Shown piece after piece: positions 45,790 through 54,746 of a stretch of DNA of 64,000 nucleotides. The notes beneath the pieces were generated by a model. It saw only the letters and a list, made by a program, of their open reading frames with translations, was not told where the DNA came from and did not search any database. The position numbers and the translations under genes were made by a program. Position 1 is the first letter of the stretch. Every line of letters starts with the position of its first letter. Location: contig NZ_JANADR010000003.1 of assembly GCF_024199925.1 (NCBI RefSeq), positions 1 to 64,000 of the forward strand, in the 5' to 3' direction. This DNA comes from Bradyrhizobium sp. CCGUVB1N3. Lineage in GTDB: Bacteria > Pseudomonadota > Alphaproteobacteria > Rhizobiales > Xanthobacteraceae.

Positions 45790-46708
45790 GCCACGCAACA
45801 TCGGCGCATCGGTACGAGCGCGACTTCTCGATCGGGCACGCGCCGAACGATCGGATTTCCAGATTCTCCTGACGCGATATGCGCTCGAGCGCTTGCTCTA
45901 CCGGCTGAGCGCGTCGCCGCACCGCGACCGCTTCATCCTCAAAGGTGCGATGCTTTTCGTGACCTGGGTCACCGATCCGTTTCGGCCTACGCGCGATCTG
46001 GACCTACTTGGCCATGGCGATGGCGACGCCGAAGCAATTGCCGAAACCTTCCGGGCCATTTGTGCGCAACCGGTCGCCGATGACGGGGTGACGTTCGATG
46101 TCGCCGCGCTGACGGCGGCCGCGATCCGTGAGGAGGTGGAATATGGTGGCGTGCGGGTCCGCACAACAGCAACCATCGCCGGGGCGCGTATTCCGATCCA
46201 AGTCGACATTGGTTTCGGCGATGCCATTACACCCGCGGCCGTCGAGATCGACTATCCCACCCTGCTGGACGCCCCAACGCCGCACCTTCGCGCATATCCG
46301 GTCGAAACGGTGGTGGCCGAGAAATTCGAAGCACTTGTAACGCTCGGTGTGGCCAATAGCCGGCTCAAGGATTTCTATGATCTTTGGGTGATTTCCCGAA
46401 CATTCGAGCTTCGCCGGGCCGCCCTTGTCGAGGCAGTTCAGCGGACTTTCGAACGACGCGGAACGGTCCTCCCATCAGTTGTTCCGGTTGGTCTGACCGA
46501 TGAATTTGCAGAAGCATGGGCCGCTCAATGGCGCGCCTTCCTAGGTCGCGACCGTATGGCAGCCGCACCAGATGCTTTCGCCGTTGCCGTCGCCGATCTT
46601 CGCCTCTTCTTGATGCCGCTGGTCGTCGGCTTGGAGGAAGAACGAATTTGGCCGCCGAGCGGGCCGTGGTCGCCGGGAGTAGCAATCGATGAGGTAGCGG
46701 GGCGATAG
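45779..46708 (+). CDS. abiEii: AbiEii nucleotidyltransferase toxin (copy 2)
   Basis: A 309-residue toxin with the same motif set as copy 1: 'FILKGAMLFVTWVTDPFRPT', active-site 'RDLDLLGHGDGD', 'ARIPIQVDIGFGDA', 'VVAEKFEALVTLGVANSRLK' and 'DFYDLWV'. The start (45779) overlaps the antitoxin stop. Intact. Confidence 0.9.
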   Translation: MPREPRNIGASVRARLLDRARAERSDFQILLTRYALERLLYRLSASPHRDRFILKGAMLFVTWVTDPFRPTRDLDLLGHGDGDAEAIAETFRAICAQPVADDGVTFDVAALTAAAIREEVEYGGVRVRTTATIAGARIPIQVDIGFGDAITPAAVEIDYPTLLDAPTPHLRAYPVETVVAEKFEALVTLGVANSRLKDFYDLWVISRTFELRRAALVEAVQRTFERRGTVLPSVVPVGLTDEFAEAWAAQWRAFLGRDRMAAAPDAFAVAVADLRLFLMPLVVGLEEERIWPPSGPWSPGVAIDEVAGR

Positions 46709-46774
46709 AATTACTCCGTTCCGTATGGCGCGATCGACGAAGAAAAGAGCGTGATCGCGGTGGGGGGGGGACGT

Positions 46775-46957
46775 ATGGATAAGAAGCACTTTTATCGCAT
46801 GCAGGCGGACGAATTGCCTGATGCGCAGCGGCCATAGTCGGCAGATCCAGATTTCTGGAACGTTTGGACGTTGGCCGAAGAGCGGAGCGTCGATTGGGAT
46901 GCAGTTTCGAAAGCATGGTCGGGTGCTGCTCCGGCGCGATTGCCGGAGGAAGAATGA
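46775..46957 (+). pseudogene. Small ORF before sbcD, split by an in-frame TAG
   Basis: From 46775 the frame encodes 20 residues, a TAG at 46835-46837, then 39 more residues (about 'DPDFWNVWTLAEERSVDWDA') to a TGA that overlaps the sbcD start (ATGA). The overlap suggests that the part after the TAG was a coding sequence of about 60 residues. A run of nine G at 46762-46770 lies just upstream. Family unknown. Confidence 0.45.
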
Positions 46958-47187
46958 TCCGTATTCTGCACACGGCTGATTGGCATATCGGTCAGACTTT
47001 ACGCGGGTTCTTTCGGGAGCATGAGCACCGCAAAGTGTTTGAGCGGCTCGAAGAGATCGTCGTGGAACGGGATGTCGATGCTCTCGTCATTGCCGGCGAC
47101 GTGTTTGATAGCCAAAATCCCTCCGGGGAAGCGCAGCAGCTCTTCTACAATACGCTCGTGCGGTTGAGCCGCGCGCATCCGCGCATG
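46954..47187 (+). pseudogene. sbcD: N-terminal fragment of an SbcD-like exonuclease subunit
   Basis: About 78 residues of the SbcD/Mre11 metallophosphatase: 'MIRILHTADWHIGQTLRGFF', 'REHEHRKVFERLEEIV', 'VDALVIAGDVFDSQNPSGEA' and 'LVRLSRAHPRM'. These carry the first metal ligands (D-W-H and G-D-V-F-D). After 'PRM' the expected 'AGNHDS' motif is missing; the sequence switches to the reverse-oriented start of another gene. Dead. Confidence 0.82.
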
Positions 47188-47331
47188 GCTAACCGGCACG
47201 GCGAGCGCCGTCTCGAAGTCAAGCGAGAAGGTGGTAGCGACGGCAGTGTCGAAGACGTAGCCAGCCGGCGGCTGCAGGTTGGCGCCGTAGAGGGTGCGCT
47301 GTTCGGGATCGAGGCTGCGCCTATTCAGCAT
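47188..47331 (-). pseudogene. N-terminal fragment of a PLD-like protein of the helicase operon
   Basis: The minus strand from the ATG at 47331 encodes about 48 residues ('LDPEQRTLYGANLQPPAGYV', 'FDTAVATTFSLDFETALAVP') typical of the start of phospholipase-D-like proteins that follow DUF6361 genes, before it runs into the sbcD fragment. It overlaps the end of the DUF6361 gene, showing that it was the next gene of that operon. The catalytic HKD part is lost. The family assignment is moderate, from remembered N-terminal pattern. Confidence 0.5.
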
Positions 47332-48491
47332 CGGCCAGATCCTGCAGATGCGATCTCGCTTGGCTCCAGCGAAAGTTGAGACGGTTGACGCCGGAGGCGC
47401 CAGTCCAGCGATCGCGCACAGCGTGATTGGCGTAGCGCGATTGGCTGGTCTTCAATCGACGTTCGCGCTCTTCTACGAGCTGCCGCGCTGCGGGCGCCGA
47501 AGCAATCTGGGTTGAGTTCTCCACAACCAGTTCGAGCCACTGCATCACGAAGCGCTTGGCTGCAGGCCGGATGCTATGGCCGGGATGCTCGACGGCGTCC
47601 CAGAAATCGTCGAGCGACCAGTTGCGCACGAGGGAAAGATCCAGCTCGGCGGTCCACGTCGCGATGCGTTCGCGATAATCCTCGGCCCAATCATCCCGAC
47701 TACGCAGTTCGCTTAGCACGAGGTTGTAGAGGAGCGCCGCCCCATGCATCACATGCGAGAAAATCTCGCCGCGGTGGATCAGGCGGCGCGCGGGCGCCGG
47801 AAACGACGCAAGATGCGGGTGAGTCCAGATATGGTCGCAGTCTGCATTGATACCTTCGCGTGCCAGCAGGGTCAGCAGCGCCGCTGGTTGGGTAGCGACC
47901 AGGCGATCGATGATGAACTGCGCTTCGTCCGCCGCCAGGCGAAAGACGGCGCGGTCGAGCAGGTCCTTGGGCGCCTGTGGCAAGGATTGGTTCCATATAG
48001 CTGCCGCGCGCGAACCTGTAGCGGCGTCCTCGCTGTCTGACGATACGCGCAGCCGCTTCAGGCTGCGCAGAAAGGCTATCGGTGGAGCCCGGAAAGAGGC
48101 GAATGCCCCAGGCGCCGAGGCCCACCCAATAAACCGAGCTGGGGAGCCGCTGCAGCCGCGGACCGGCGTCGCGGCCGATGATGCCATTCGACTCTCCGCC
48201 AGCCTTGAGCGCGTCGGCGAACCGAATTTCCAAAGCGCGGGCCTCGGTGCGAAGCTGGCTTTCCGGAATGTCCCGGGCTTCCAGCATACGGAATAGCCAG
48301 GGAATGAAGAGCATGTATCGCAAACGGGTCTGGATCGTGCTCGTCCCCGGAAAGAGATGATCCGCGATCGAATCACGAATGGCGCCCAAGCCCAGTTCGT
48401 CGCGGCCCTCGCGCTCCTGAAAGAGCGCCATGATCCGCTGCGCGCGCTGGCGCTCGGCTTCGTCGAAATCGATCCAGGCAAGAGATGACAT
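47321..48491 (-). pseudogene. DUF6361-family protein with a frameshift
   Basis: Translation from 48491 gives the DUF6361 start ('SSLAWIDFDEAERQRAQRIM', 'LGLGAIRDSIADHLFPGTST', 'RLRYMLFIPWLFRMLE') down to 'LFPGSTDS'. There the frame is lost: the expected 'FLRSLKRLRVSSDSEDAATG' continues in another frame to 47321. Removing one G from the pair at 48074-48075 (plus strand) restores a protein of about 390 residues. The gene lies 14 bp after the UvrD-like gene and overlaps the PLD-like fragment. Function of DUF6361 is unknown. Confidence 0.75.
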
Positions 48492-48505
48492 GCGCGCGTT
48501 CGTTC

Positions 48506-51500
48506 TCAGGATATCGGGACGGCCAGGTTCGTTCGCGCGACGGGGATGATCACCCCTGACGTCGCCAGCACGATCAATCCGCGTTCGGCTCGGGTCGTAT
48601 CCAGATAGGCGCGGACCTGCGCGCGATAGTGTTCGAGCGTCTCGGGGGCGGGCGCGATGTCGCTCTTCCAATCGACAACCACTTGAGGCGCGCCATCGGC
48701 GCCAAAGGCAATCGCATCAGCAATGCCGGCTGTCGCTTCTTCCTGTTCCTTGGTCAAGGTTGAGGCGTAGACCGGGAATTCCGGCAACAGGCCCGGTCTG
48801 AGGGCGACAATCTCGGGGAGAGCCAGAGCACGAAGGACGCAGGAAGCGAGTTCGGCGGGCATCAGCCCCTGCGCTGGATCGGGGGCCACAGGCCGGCCAA
48901 TGGCGCGGGTCAGGGCTTCCGCGCGGGCGATAAGGGCGGCTTCCGCCTCTACCGTTTCGCCAGTGAGGACCTCTTCGATGAGCTTGTGCAGGATGACGCC
49001 GCGCTCGCGGCCCCCTTGGATCGTCGGGGTAACGCCGTCCTCGACAGGCGCGCCATCGACATTCGTCACCAGGATCTCCGGCAGCTCGGCGTGCAACGCC
49101 GGTCCGGTCACGCTTTCGTCGCGGCTCGGGGCGAGCCAGACAATGCGCTGGCGGTGCTCGGCGATGATCGCCGCTTCCGCAGCGAAGCTTTCGCGGGTCT
49201 GCGCGTTCTCCATGCCAGCCGTACCAAGCCCGATTTCGGGCGGCAGGTGACTAAGATCGAGCGGCGGCAGTTCCGCGAGCGACAGATCGAGAAGCGAAAT
49301 CCAGGCCGATGCCTTGGCCGTGACGTCAAGTCTCGGCAGGACCAACAGCTCGCGCGCCCGTGTGGCGGCGACATACCAGAGACGGATGCGTTCGCGGTCG
49401 AGCTCCGCTTTCTCTGCGTCGCGTGCCGCCTCGTAACCCGTCGGCTTCACGCCGAACACCGGACAATAAAACCGGCCGCTACCACGGTCGGTGACGGCGC
49501 TCTCTGGCGCCATGATCTGCGTCATCGTGTTGACCGGCACGACGATCGGCCATTCCAGACCTTTGGCGGCGTGCATGGTGTAGAGTGCAACCGCCTCCTC
49601 CTGGGCATCGGGACGACCTTCAACGGCGCGAGCCTCGTCGGTCCAGGCGGCGGTCATCGCTTCTGCGAAAGCGCGCAGGCCGCGGACAGCATATGCGCGA
49701 CTGAGGCTCAGATAGAGATCGACATTGGCGAGTGCGCGCTCGGCCTGGTCGCGATGCCGCTGAAGGAGGATCGGCCGCACGCGCAGCACGTCTATTGCTT
49801 GCGACAACAGATCGTGCGGCGTGGTGGCGTTGATCTTCAGGCGCAGCGCGTGCAGCTTCTCGATGATGTCGCGCGCATGCGGATGGGTGACGGTTTCCAG
49901 AGCCACGCCGAGGTCCAGCAGCGGCAGGGCATCCGGCGCATCCTCCGAGCGCGGGAGCGCCCATACAATGTCCAGCAGTTCTTCCTCGGTCAGGCCGACC
50001 AATGGACCGCGCAGCAGCGCGCCGAGCGCGAGCGTGTCGCGGCGATCGGCGAGGACCCGCGTGAGGGCGATGAGGTCTTGAATCTCCTGGCGACGGAATA
50101 GTCCTTTGCCGGCCTGGGTCGCGACCGGAATGCCGCGCCGCTCCAGCGCTTCCTCATAGCGCCATAGGTCGCTTCCCGTTGGCGCCAAGAGGGCGATGTC
50201 GCCGGGCCTGCAGGCGCGGCGCTCGCCAGTCTTGCGATCGAGTATAGCCTCGCTGCCGATAAGCCGTGCGCACATCTCGGCAACGGCTTCTGCCTCACCG
50301 TCGCGCTGGCGTTCGGCCGAGGCCTTGCCGTCAACATCGGCCACGGCGATGTCGAGGGCCGCGATGCATAGCCCCTCGTTCCGTTCGGGGTGAAACGCAT
50401 CCAGCGCGGTGAACCCCGGCTGGCCGTTTTCGGTTGACAGCAGAAGCTCAAAGCGATCGTTCACATAGCGCAGGATCGGTTCGCAGGATCGAAAATTGGT
50501 CGAGATCGGCAACACGCTGTCCGGCGCTTGCGCAAGGAACGCTTCTCGCGCTTGGATGTAGGCCGCGACGTCGGCGCCGCGAAAGCGATAGATCGCTTGC
50601 TTCGGGTCGCCGACGAGGAACAGTGCGCCGGGGCGGATTTGGAACGTGGTCCAGTCGTCGTTGTCTGTGTCTTCCTGGGGTTCGCCACATAGGCGCCAGA
50701 AGATTTCGGTCTGCAAGGGATCCGTGTCTTGGAATTCGTCGACCAGGACGTGTGCGAAGCGAGCTGCCAGCGCGTGGCGCACGGCTTCGTGGTCGCGCAA
50801 TAGCGCGCGTGCGGAGAAGATGAGATCGTCGAAATCGAGAAGCGCAGCCGAACGCTTGTATTCGCGGAAACGATCCATCACCGGCTGCACAAGGCGAACG
50901 AGCTCGGCGAGGGCGCGCGCGGCGGCCGCCTGCGACAGTGCGGTCCATGCTTCGCAACAGGCGCTGTAGTGGCCTTCTGCGGCAGCGTTCAAGCGATCGC
51001 CATCGGCTTTGGCGAGGCCCGCGCGCTTAGCCGCTTCGCCCCATTTGCCTTTCTTCTTGTAAGCTCGAAACCCTCCTGCGGCCGTACAGAGGTCGGGATG
51101 GGGACGTGCGAGCAACAGCCGCACGAGATCGGCAGGCTGCGCCGCCGGCGAGATGGCCACAACGATCTCGGCCGTTTCGCAAAAGCGCGCGGCGACGTCG
51201 GCGGTCTCCATCTCGTCGACCCCGGAGGCGCGCACTAAAGACGCGAACTCGCCTGCCGCCTGGCGGAGGGCATGGATGAGCGAGACCAGCGCTTCCGGTG
51301 CATCGACGATCAGAGTGCGGCGATCGCGGAGATGGCTAAGAATCTTGTGAATCAGTCCGACGGTCTCGCTCGGGTCCTGCAAGACCAGTTCGGCGAGCAA
51401 CCCGCCAGCATCCCCGGCGAGTTCCTCCCGAAGCCAGGTTTCAATGATCTCAGTGAACGCGAGGTCCGCTTGGTTTCGGTCCATCACTGCCGCGCCAGGA

Positions 51501-51916
51501 TCGATATCTGCCTCAACGGGATAAGGTTTGATGAGGCGCTGACAGAAGCCGTGGATGGTGGAGCAGGTGATTTCGTCGATGGCCGTGCTGGCGGCTAAGA
51601 GATGGCGCCGGTGGACTTCGGACAGTCCATGAGGCAAGGCGACACGAAGTTCGGCGGGAATGCGACCCGCCGCCAACTCGGCAACGAAATCGCGTACACG
51701 GATGAGAAGCTCGCTGGCCGCGAGCTCGGTGAACGTCACCGCGGCGACCGTCTTGGGCGCGATGCCTTCGGCCAGCATCAGAGCGATACGGCCGGCCATG
51801 ACGGCAGTCTTGCCGGAACCTGCACCTGCCTCGACCAGAAATGAGCGATCGTGAACCGCGATCGCTGTCCGCCGTGCCACATCATCGGCGAGCGATTTCA
51901 ACGGCGCAGTCATCAC
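48506..51916 (-). CDS. UvrD/AddA-like helicase-nuclease
   Basis: A 1136-residue SF1A helicase with a C-terminal RecB-type nuclease. Motifs: Walker A 'VEAGAGSGKTAVM' (28-40), 'SAALLDFDDLIFSARALL', Walker B 'VLVDEFQDTDPLQTEIF', 'VGDPKQAIYRFRGADVAAYI', 'ALYTMHAAKGLEWPIVVPVN' (motif V region) and, near residue 1080, 'APQVVVDWKSD' of a PD-(D/E)XK nuclease. It resembles AddA but sits with DUF6361 and PLD-like genes under a WYL regulator, so a defence role is more likely than housekeeping recombination. Overlaps the upstream gene by 4 bp. Confidence 0.88.
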   Translation of the reverse strand: MMTAPLKSLADDVARRTAIAVHDRSFLVEAGAGSGKTAVMAGRIALMLAEGIAPKTVAAVTFTELAASELLIRVRDFVAELAAGRIPAELRVALPHGLSEVHRRHLLAASTAIDEITCSTIHGFCQRLIKPYPVEADIDPGAAVMDRNQADLAFTEIIETWLREELAGDAGGLLAELVLQDPSETVGLIHKILSHLRDRRTLIVDAPEALVSLIHALRQAAGEFASLVRASGVDEMETADVAARFCETAEIVVAISPAAQPADLVRLLLARPHPDLCTAAGGFRAYKKKGKWGEAAKRAGLAKADGDRLNAAAEGHYSACCEAWTALSQAAAARALAELVRLVQPVMDRFREYKRSAALLDFDDLIFSARALLRDHEAVRHALAARFAHVLVDEFQDTDPLQTEIFWRLCGEPQEDTDNDDWTTFQIRPGALFLVGDPKQAIYRFRGADVAAYIQAREAFLAQAPDSVLPISTNFRSCEPILRYVNDRFELLLSTENGQPGFTALDAFHPERNEGLCIAALDIAVADVDGKASAERQRDGEAEAVAEMCARLIGSEAILDRKTGERRACRPGDIALLAPTGSDLWRYEEALERRGIPVATQAGKGLFRRQEIQDLIALTRVLADRRDTLALGALLRGPLVGLTEEELLDIVWALPRSEDAPDALPLLDLGVALETVTHPHARDIIEKLHALRLKINATTPHDLLSQAIDVLRVRPILLQRHRDQAERALANVDLYLSLSRAYAVRGLRAFAEAMTAAWTDEARAVEGRPDAQEEAVALYTMHAAKGLEWPIVVPVNTMTQIMAPESAVTDRGSGRFYCPVFGVKPTGYEAARDAEKAELDRERIRLWYVAATRARELLVLPRLDVTAKASAWISLLDLSLAELPPLDLSHLPPEIGLGTAGMENAQTRESFAAEAAIIAEHRQRIVWLAPSRDESVTGPALHAELPEILVTNVDGAPVEDGVTPTIQGGRERGVILHKLIEEVLTGETVEAEAALIARAEALTRAIGRPVAPDPAQGLMPAELASCVLRALALPEIVALRPGLLPEFPVYASTLTKEQEEATAGIADAIAFGADGAPQVVVDWKSDIAPAPETLEHYRAQVRAYLDTTRAERGLIVLATSGVIIPVARTNLAVPIS

Positions 51917-54573
51917 GGAGCCTCCCAGACCTGCGCAGCGGCCCCTAGACGCTCGGTGGCGGCGGCGATCTTGCGTTTGCAGTAGGCCGCGCCGGCATTG
52001 GCCGGCAGTGCGAAGGCGAGGTCGTCATACGTCCCGCCCGTGTCGGCCCCGAGCACAGCGCCACCGGCGAGGAGATTTGCGTGTGCGGCGCGCAGGTAGC
52101 CAGCGACGTCGACCAGGATGTTCTCGGGATCTTCGAGCCGCAGATCGACCTCATCGCGGGGATAGAGGAGCGATGCGCTAATGGTGAGATCTTCGCCGAG
52201 CATCGCCTTGACCGCGAAGGCGTAGAGGCAGCGCTGCAGCTCCTTGCCGCCGTCGAGGATGATGCTGTCCTTAGGCTTTCGGCCGGTCTTGTAGTCTCGC
52301 ACCAGAGCGCGGCGGCCATCGCCGGATACATCAAGCCGATCAATGTAGCCGGCGATCCGGAAGCCAGTGCCGGGAATTTCAACGCTGGCCGCCAGGTCCC
52401 AGGGCGGCGCTACGTCGGTCTTGGGTTGGGCGCCGCCGAACGGGACCTCGCCGAAAGCACGGGTGCCAGGCAGGTGCTCGTCGCCAAATGCCAGTGCGCG
52501 CCGGCTCAGTTCGCGAGCTTCATCGAGGGTGCGCCGCCAGACCACGCGCGGCGGCACGGGGCGTTCCGTTTCCCAGAATTCGGCAACCTCGCCGGCAGCG
52601 CCATCAACGGCGCTGGCGATCTGTTGCGCCGTCGCGGCAGCCAGTCCGCCGCTCGCCTCGAGCGCGCGTAGCGCTCGATCCAGAGTCAGGTGAACAAGAT
52701 CGCCCATAGCAAGCGCATCAAGGACGAGGGGGTCGTCACCGCTTTCGGGCGCTCGCCAGCGCAAGCCATAGTGCCAGACGAAGCCAAGTGGATTGCGCAG
52801 AAGCTGGCGAAGAGAGCTTGCGGATTGCGTGCGCGCCAGGATTGCCCGCACTACCGGATGGTCGGCACGAATGAGCCCGTCATGGGGGGTGATCTCCTCC
52901 CGTAACCAATTGCGCCAGCAGGTGGCCGCTGCAATGGCTTGCGGCAGGGCGCGGAATTCCTCCGGTCGGGCAGTCAGTCGGTCGGTCTCGCTAAGAGCAT
53001 GACCCGGCACCCGGTTGCGCCGTAGATAGATCTCATGGGGATGACCCTGCAGCAAACTGCTGCGACCGAGGAGCCTACCGTCGCTGTCCCGCCGCGCGCG
53101 CGATAGGACAACCTGGCGCTCGCTGGTAGCGAGGATGGTCACGAAGTCCCGCCGGTCGGCTGCGCTGACCGGGAGAGGGTCGAGCTCGTCGGTGGAGATG
53201 ATGTGATCTGAGAGGAGCCGATCTTCCGAAATGCCGCGCGGCCAACGCGAAGAATTGAGGCCGAGCAAGCGAACGAAACGGCGCGGCGATGCCGCCAAGG
53301 CGCTCGCTGGCATCCAGGCGACCGAGACGCAGGCGTCCAAGCCATCATCCTGTTTCAAAGTCTCCAATGTCAGATCGAGCGAGGCGGCCGGGCCGGCAAG
53401 GAGCGCCTTGCGCCAAATAGCCAAGGTCCTGCCATGTAGCAGCACTTCGCCAATCGCTTCGGCCGCGGCGATGCCCTGCGATAATAGAGAGATGATTTCG
53501 CGCAGCGCCGGACCATGATCGATTTCGTCGGGCCAATCGGCGGCCGTCAGACGGTCGAGCAAGTGGACCCACGCTTGGGGCGACGCCAGCGGAGCATCTG
53601 CTGGCAGGACGCGTGTCCAGCCCTCCGGTAGAGCCTGAAACGGGCCGGGATAGGCGGTCAGCAGAGACCCCAAGCGCCGCATACGGGTCTGAGAAAGGCC
53701 GCGCATGAGGATGTCCGCCAGGGCGGCAGCCACCTGACCTTCCCTGCAGGCCGTGATTTTGACGCCATGCACGAAGTGAAGGTCGAGATTGGCGTCGGCT
53801 CGCAAAGCCAGGAAATGATCGTCGTAGTCGGCCGGCGTGACGGAGGCGATGGCGATCTCGGCGGGTTTGGCTGTGCCGGACGCGATGAGCTGCCGCGCCC
53901 ATCGAAGGGCCTCGATGGCTTCGTGATAGGCGGTCGAGGCGCTGACGGTCGCGATCTCTGGCGCGTGTGGTTCACTCCGCGCTACATCGATGGCACCGCT
54001 ATCGAGCCAGGTGGGCGTCGACCGCGGGCCGGCGGTCCAGCGAACCGGCACCCGCGCAGCGATCGCATGCAGTAGAGGCCGCCAGCATGGCGACAGCTCC
54101 GTGATGCCGACTATCTCAATCGGCCCGAACAGGGGGCCAACATGATCTAACCGTTGCAACGCTGTAGCCACCAGATCGGTGGGACGCATCATGGCCGGTG
54201 GCAGGGCAGCAAGGACTGCGTCCTCGATGCTGGCGATCGAGGCAATGCGCGGGTGCTCGCCGGCCCGCGCCTGCAAATCGACGCCAGCGCGCCACGCCTT
54301 ACGAAGGGTGTCGGTGGCGGCCCCGACCATGCCTGGCAGCGATTTCAGGCTGTCAAGCTCGCCCAGCACGATGCTCGGCAGAATCGCCTGAACGGTGGAA
54401 CGCAGGGTCTCGTCATCGACGGGACGCGCCAGACCGCCCGCGAGGCGTGCGGCGACCTGTTCGAAGGTCATGATCTGGAGGCCGTGATGGCGCTCGCGTG
54501 CGGCGGCGAGTCGAAGCTCTCTCATCGCCAGCCGCCCGTGGGCGATAATGGTCCGCCTTCCTGATACTTCCAT
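51913..54573 (-). CDS. AddB-like PD-(D/E)XK nuclease
   Basis: An 886-residue protein of AddB/RecB-nuclease type. The N-terminal part ('LQIMTFEQVAARLAGGLARP') is AddB-like but has no Walker A, as in many AddB proteins. The C-terminal nuclease has 'GYIDRLDVSGDGRRALVRDY' then 'KTGRKPKDS', giving the D and D-Y-K motif. The start at 54573 has ggggac upstream and removes a poor N-terminal extension. First gene of the operon; it overlaps the UvrD-like gene by 4 bp. Confidence 0.8.
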   Translation of the reverse strand: MEVSGRRTIIAHGRLAMRELRLAAARERHHGLQIMTFEQVAARLAGGLARPVDDETLRSTVQAILPSIVLGELDSLKSLPGMVGAATDTLRKAWRAGVDLQARAGEHPRIASIASIEDAVLAALPPAMMRPTDLVATALQRLDHVGPLFGPIEIVGITELSPCWRPLLHAIAARVPVRWTAGPRSTPTWLDSGAIDVARSEPHAPEIATVSASTAYHEAIEALRWARQLIASGTAKPAEIAIASVTPADYDDHFLALRADANLDLHFVHGVKITACREGQVAAALADILMRGLSQTRMRRLGSLLTAYPGPFQALPEGWTRVLPADAPLASPQAWVHLLDRLTAADWPDEIDHGPALREIISLLSQGIAAAEAIGEVLLHGRTLAIWRKALLAGPAASLDLTLETLKQDDGLDACVSVAWMPASALAASPRRFVRLLGLNSSRWPRGISEDRLLSDHIISTDELDPLPVSAADRRDFVTILATSERQVVLSRARRDSDGRLLGRSSLLQGHPHEIYLRRNRVPGHALSETDRLTARPEEFRALPQAIAAATCWRNWLREEITPHDGLIRADHPVVRAILARTQSASSLRQLLRNPLGFVWHYGLRWRAPESGDDPLVLDALAMGDLVHLTLDRALRALEASGGLAAATAQQIASAVDGAAGEVAEFWETERPVPPRVVWRRTLDEARELSRRALAFGDEHLPGTRAFGEVPFGGAQPKTDVAPPWDLAASVEIPGTGFRIAGYIDRLDVSGDGRRALVRDYKTGRKPKDSIILDGGKELQRCLYAFAVKAMLGEDLTISASLLYPRDEVDLRLEDPENILVDVAGYLRAAHANLLAGGAVLGADTGGTYDDLAFALPANAGAAYCKRKIAAATERLGAAAQVWEAP

Positions 54574-54746
54574 CGGTCCCCAGCCCCCGTGCGCGCAAAT
54601 CGCCAACTTTCTTAGAAGGAAGCCGCGCATCCTCCCTGGCGCCGCTTTACGCGCTTGACCCAAACGCCCCTCACGAATAGAAAATATATGGGTCGTAATG
54701 ATATGTCCAGATAGTTTCTATCTGCATCGTCTTGGAGGCGAGCTTG
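54574..54746. promoter_or_regulatory. Divergent control region between WYL regulator and helicase-nuclease operon
   Basis: 173 bp. Its central part (about 54680-54725) is strongly AT-rich (agaaaatatatgggtcg) compared with the flanking genes and probably holds both promoters and the WYL regulator's operator. No exact long palindrome is visible. Confidence 0.4.

Noticed and set aside
48506..54573. A housekeeping addAB recombination operon
   Set aside because: The DUF6361/PLD partners, divergent BrxR-like regulator and island setting do not fit a chromosomal addAB locus.
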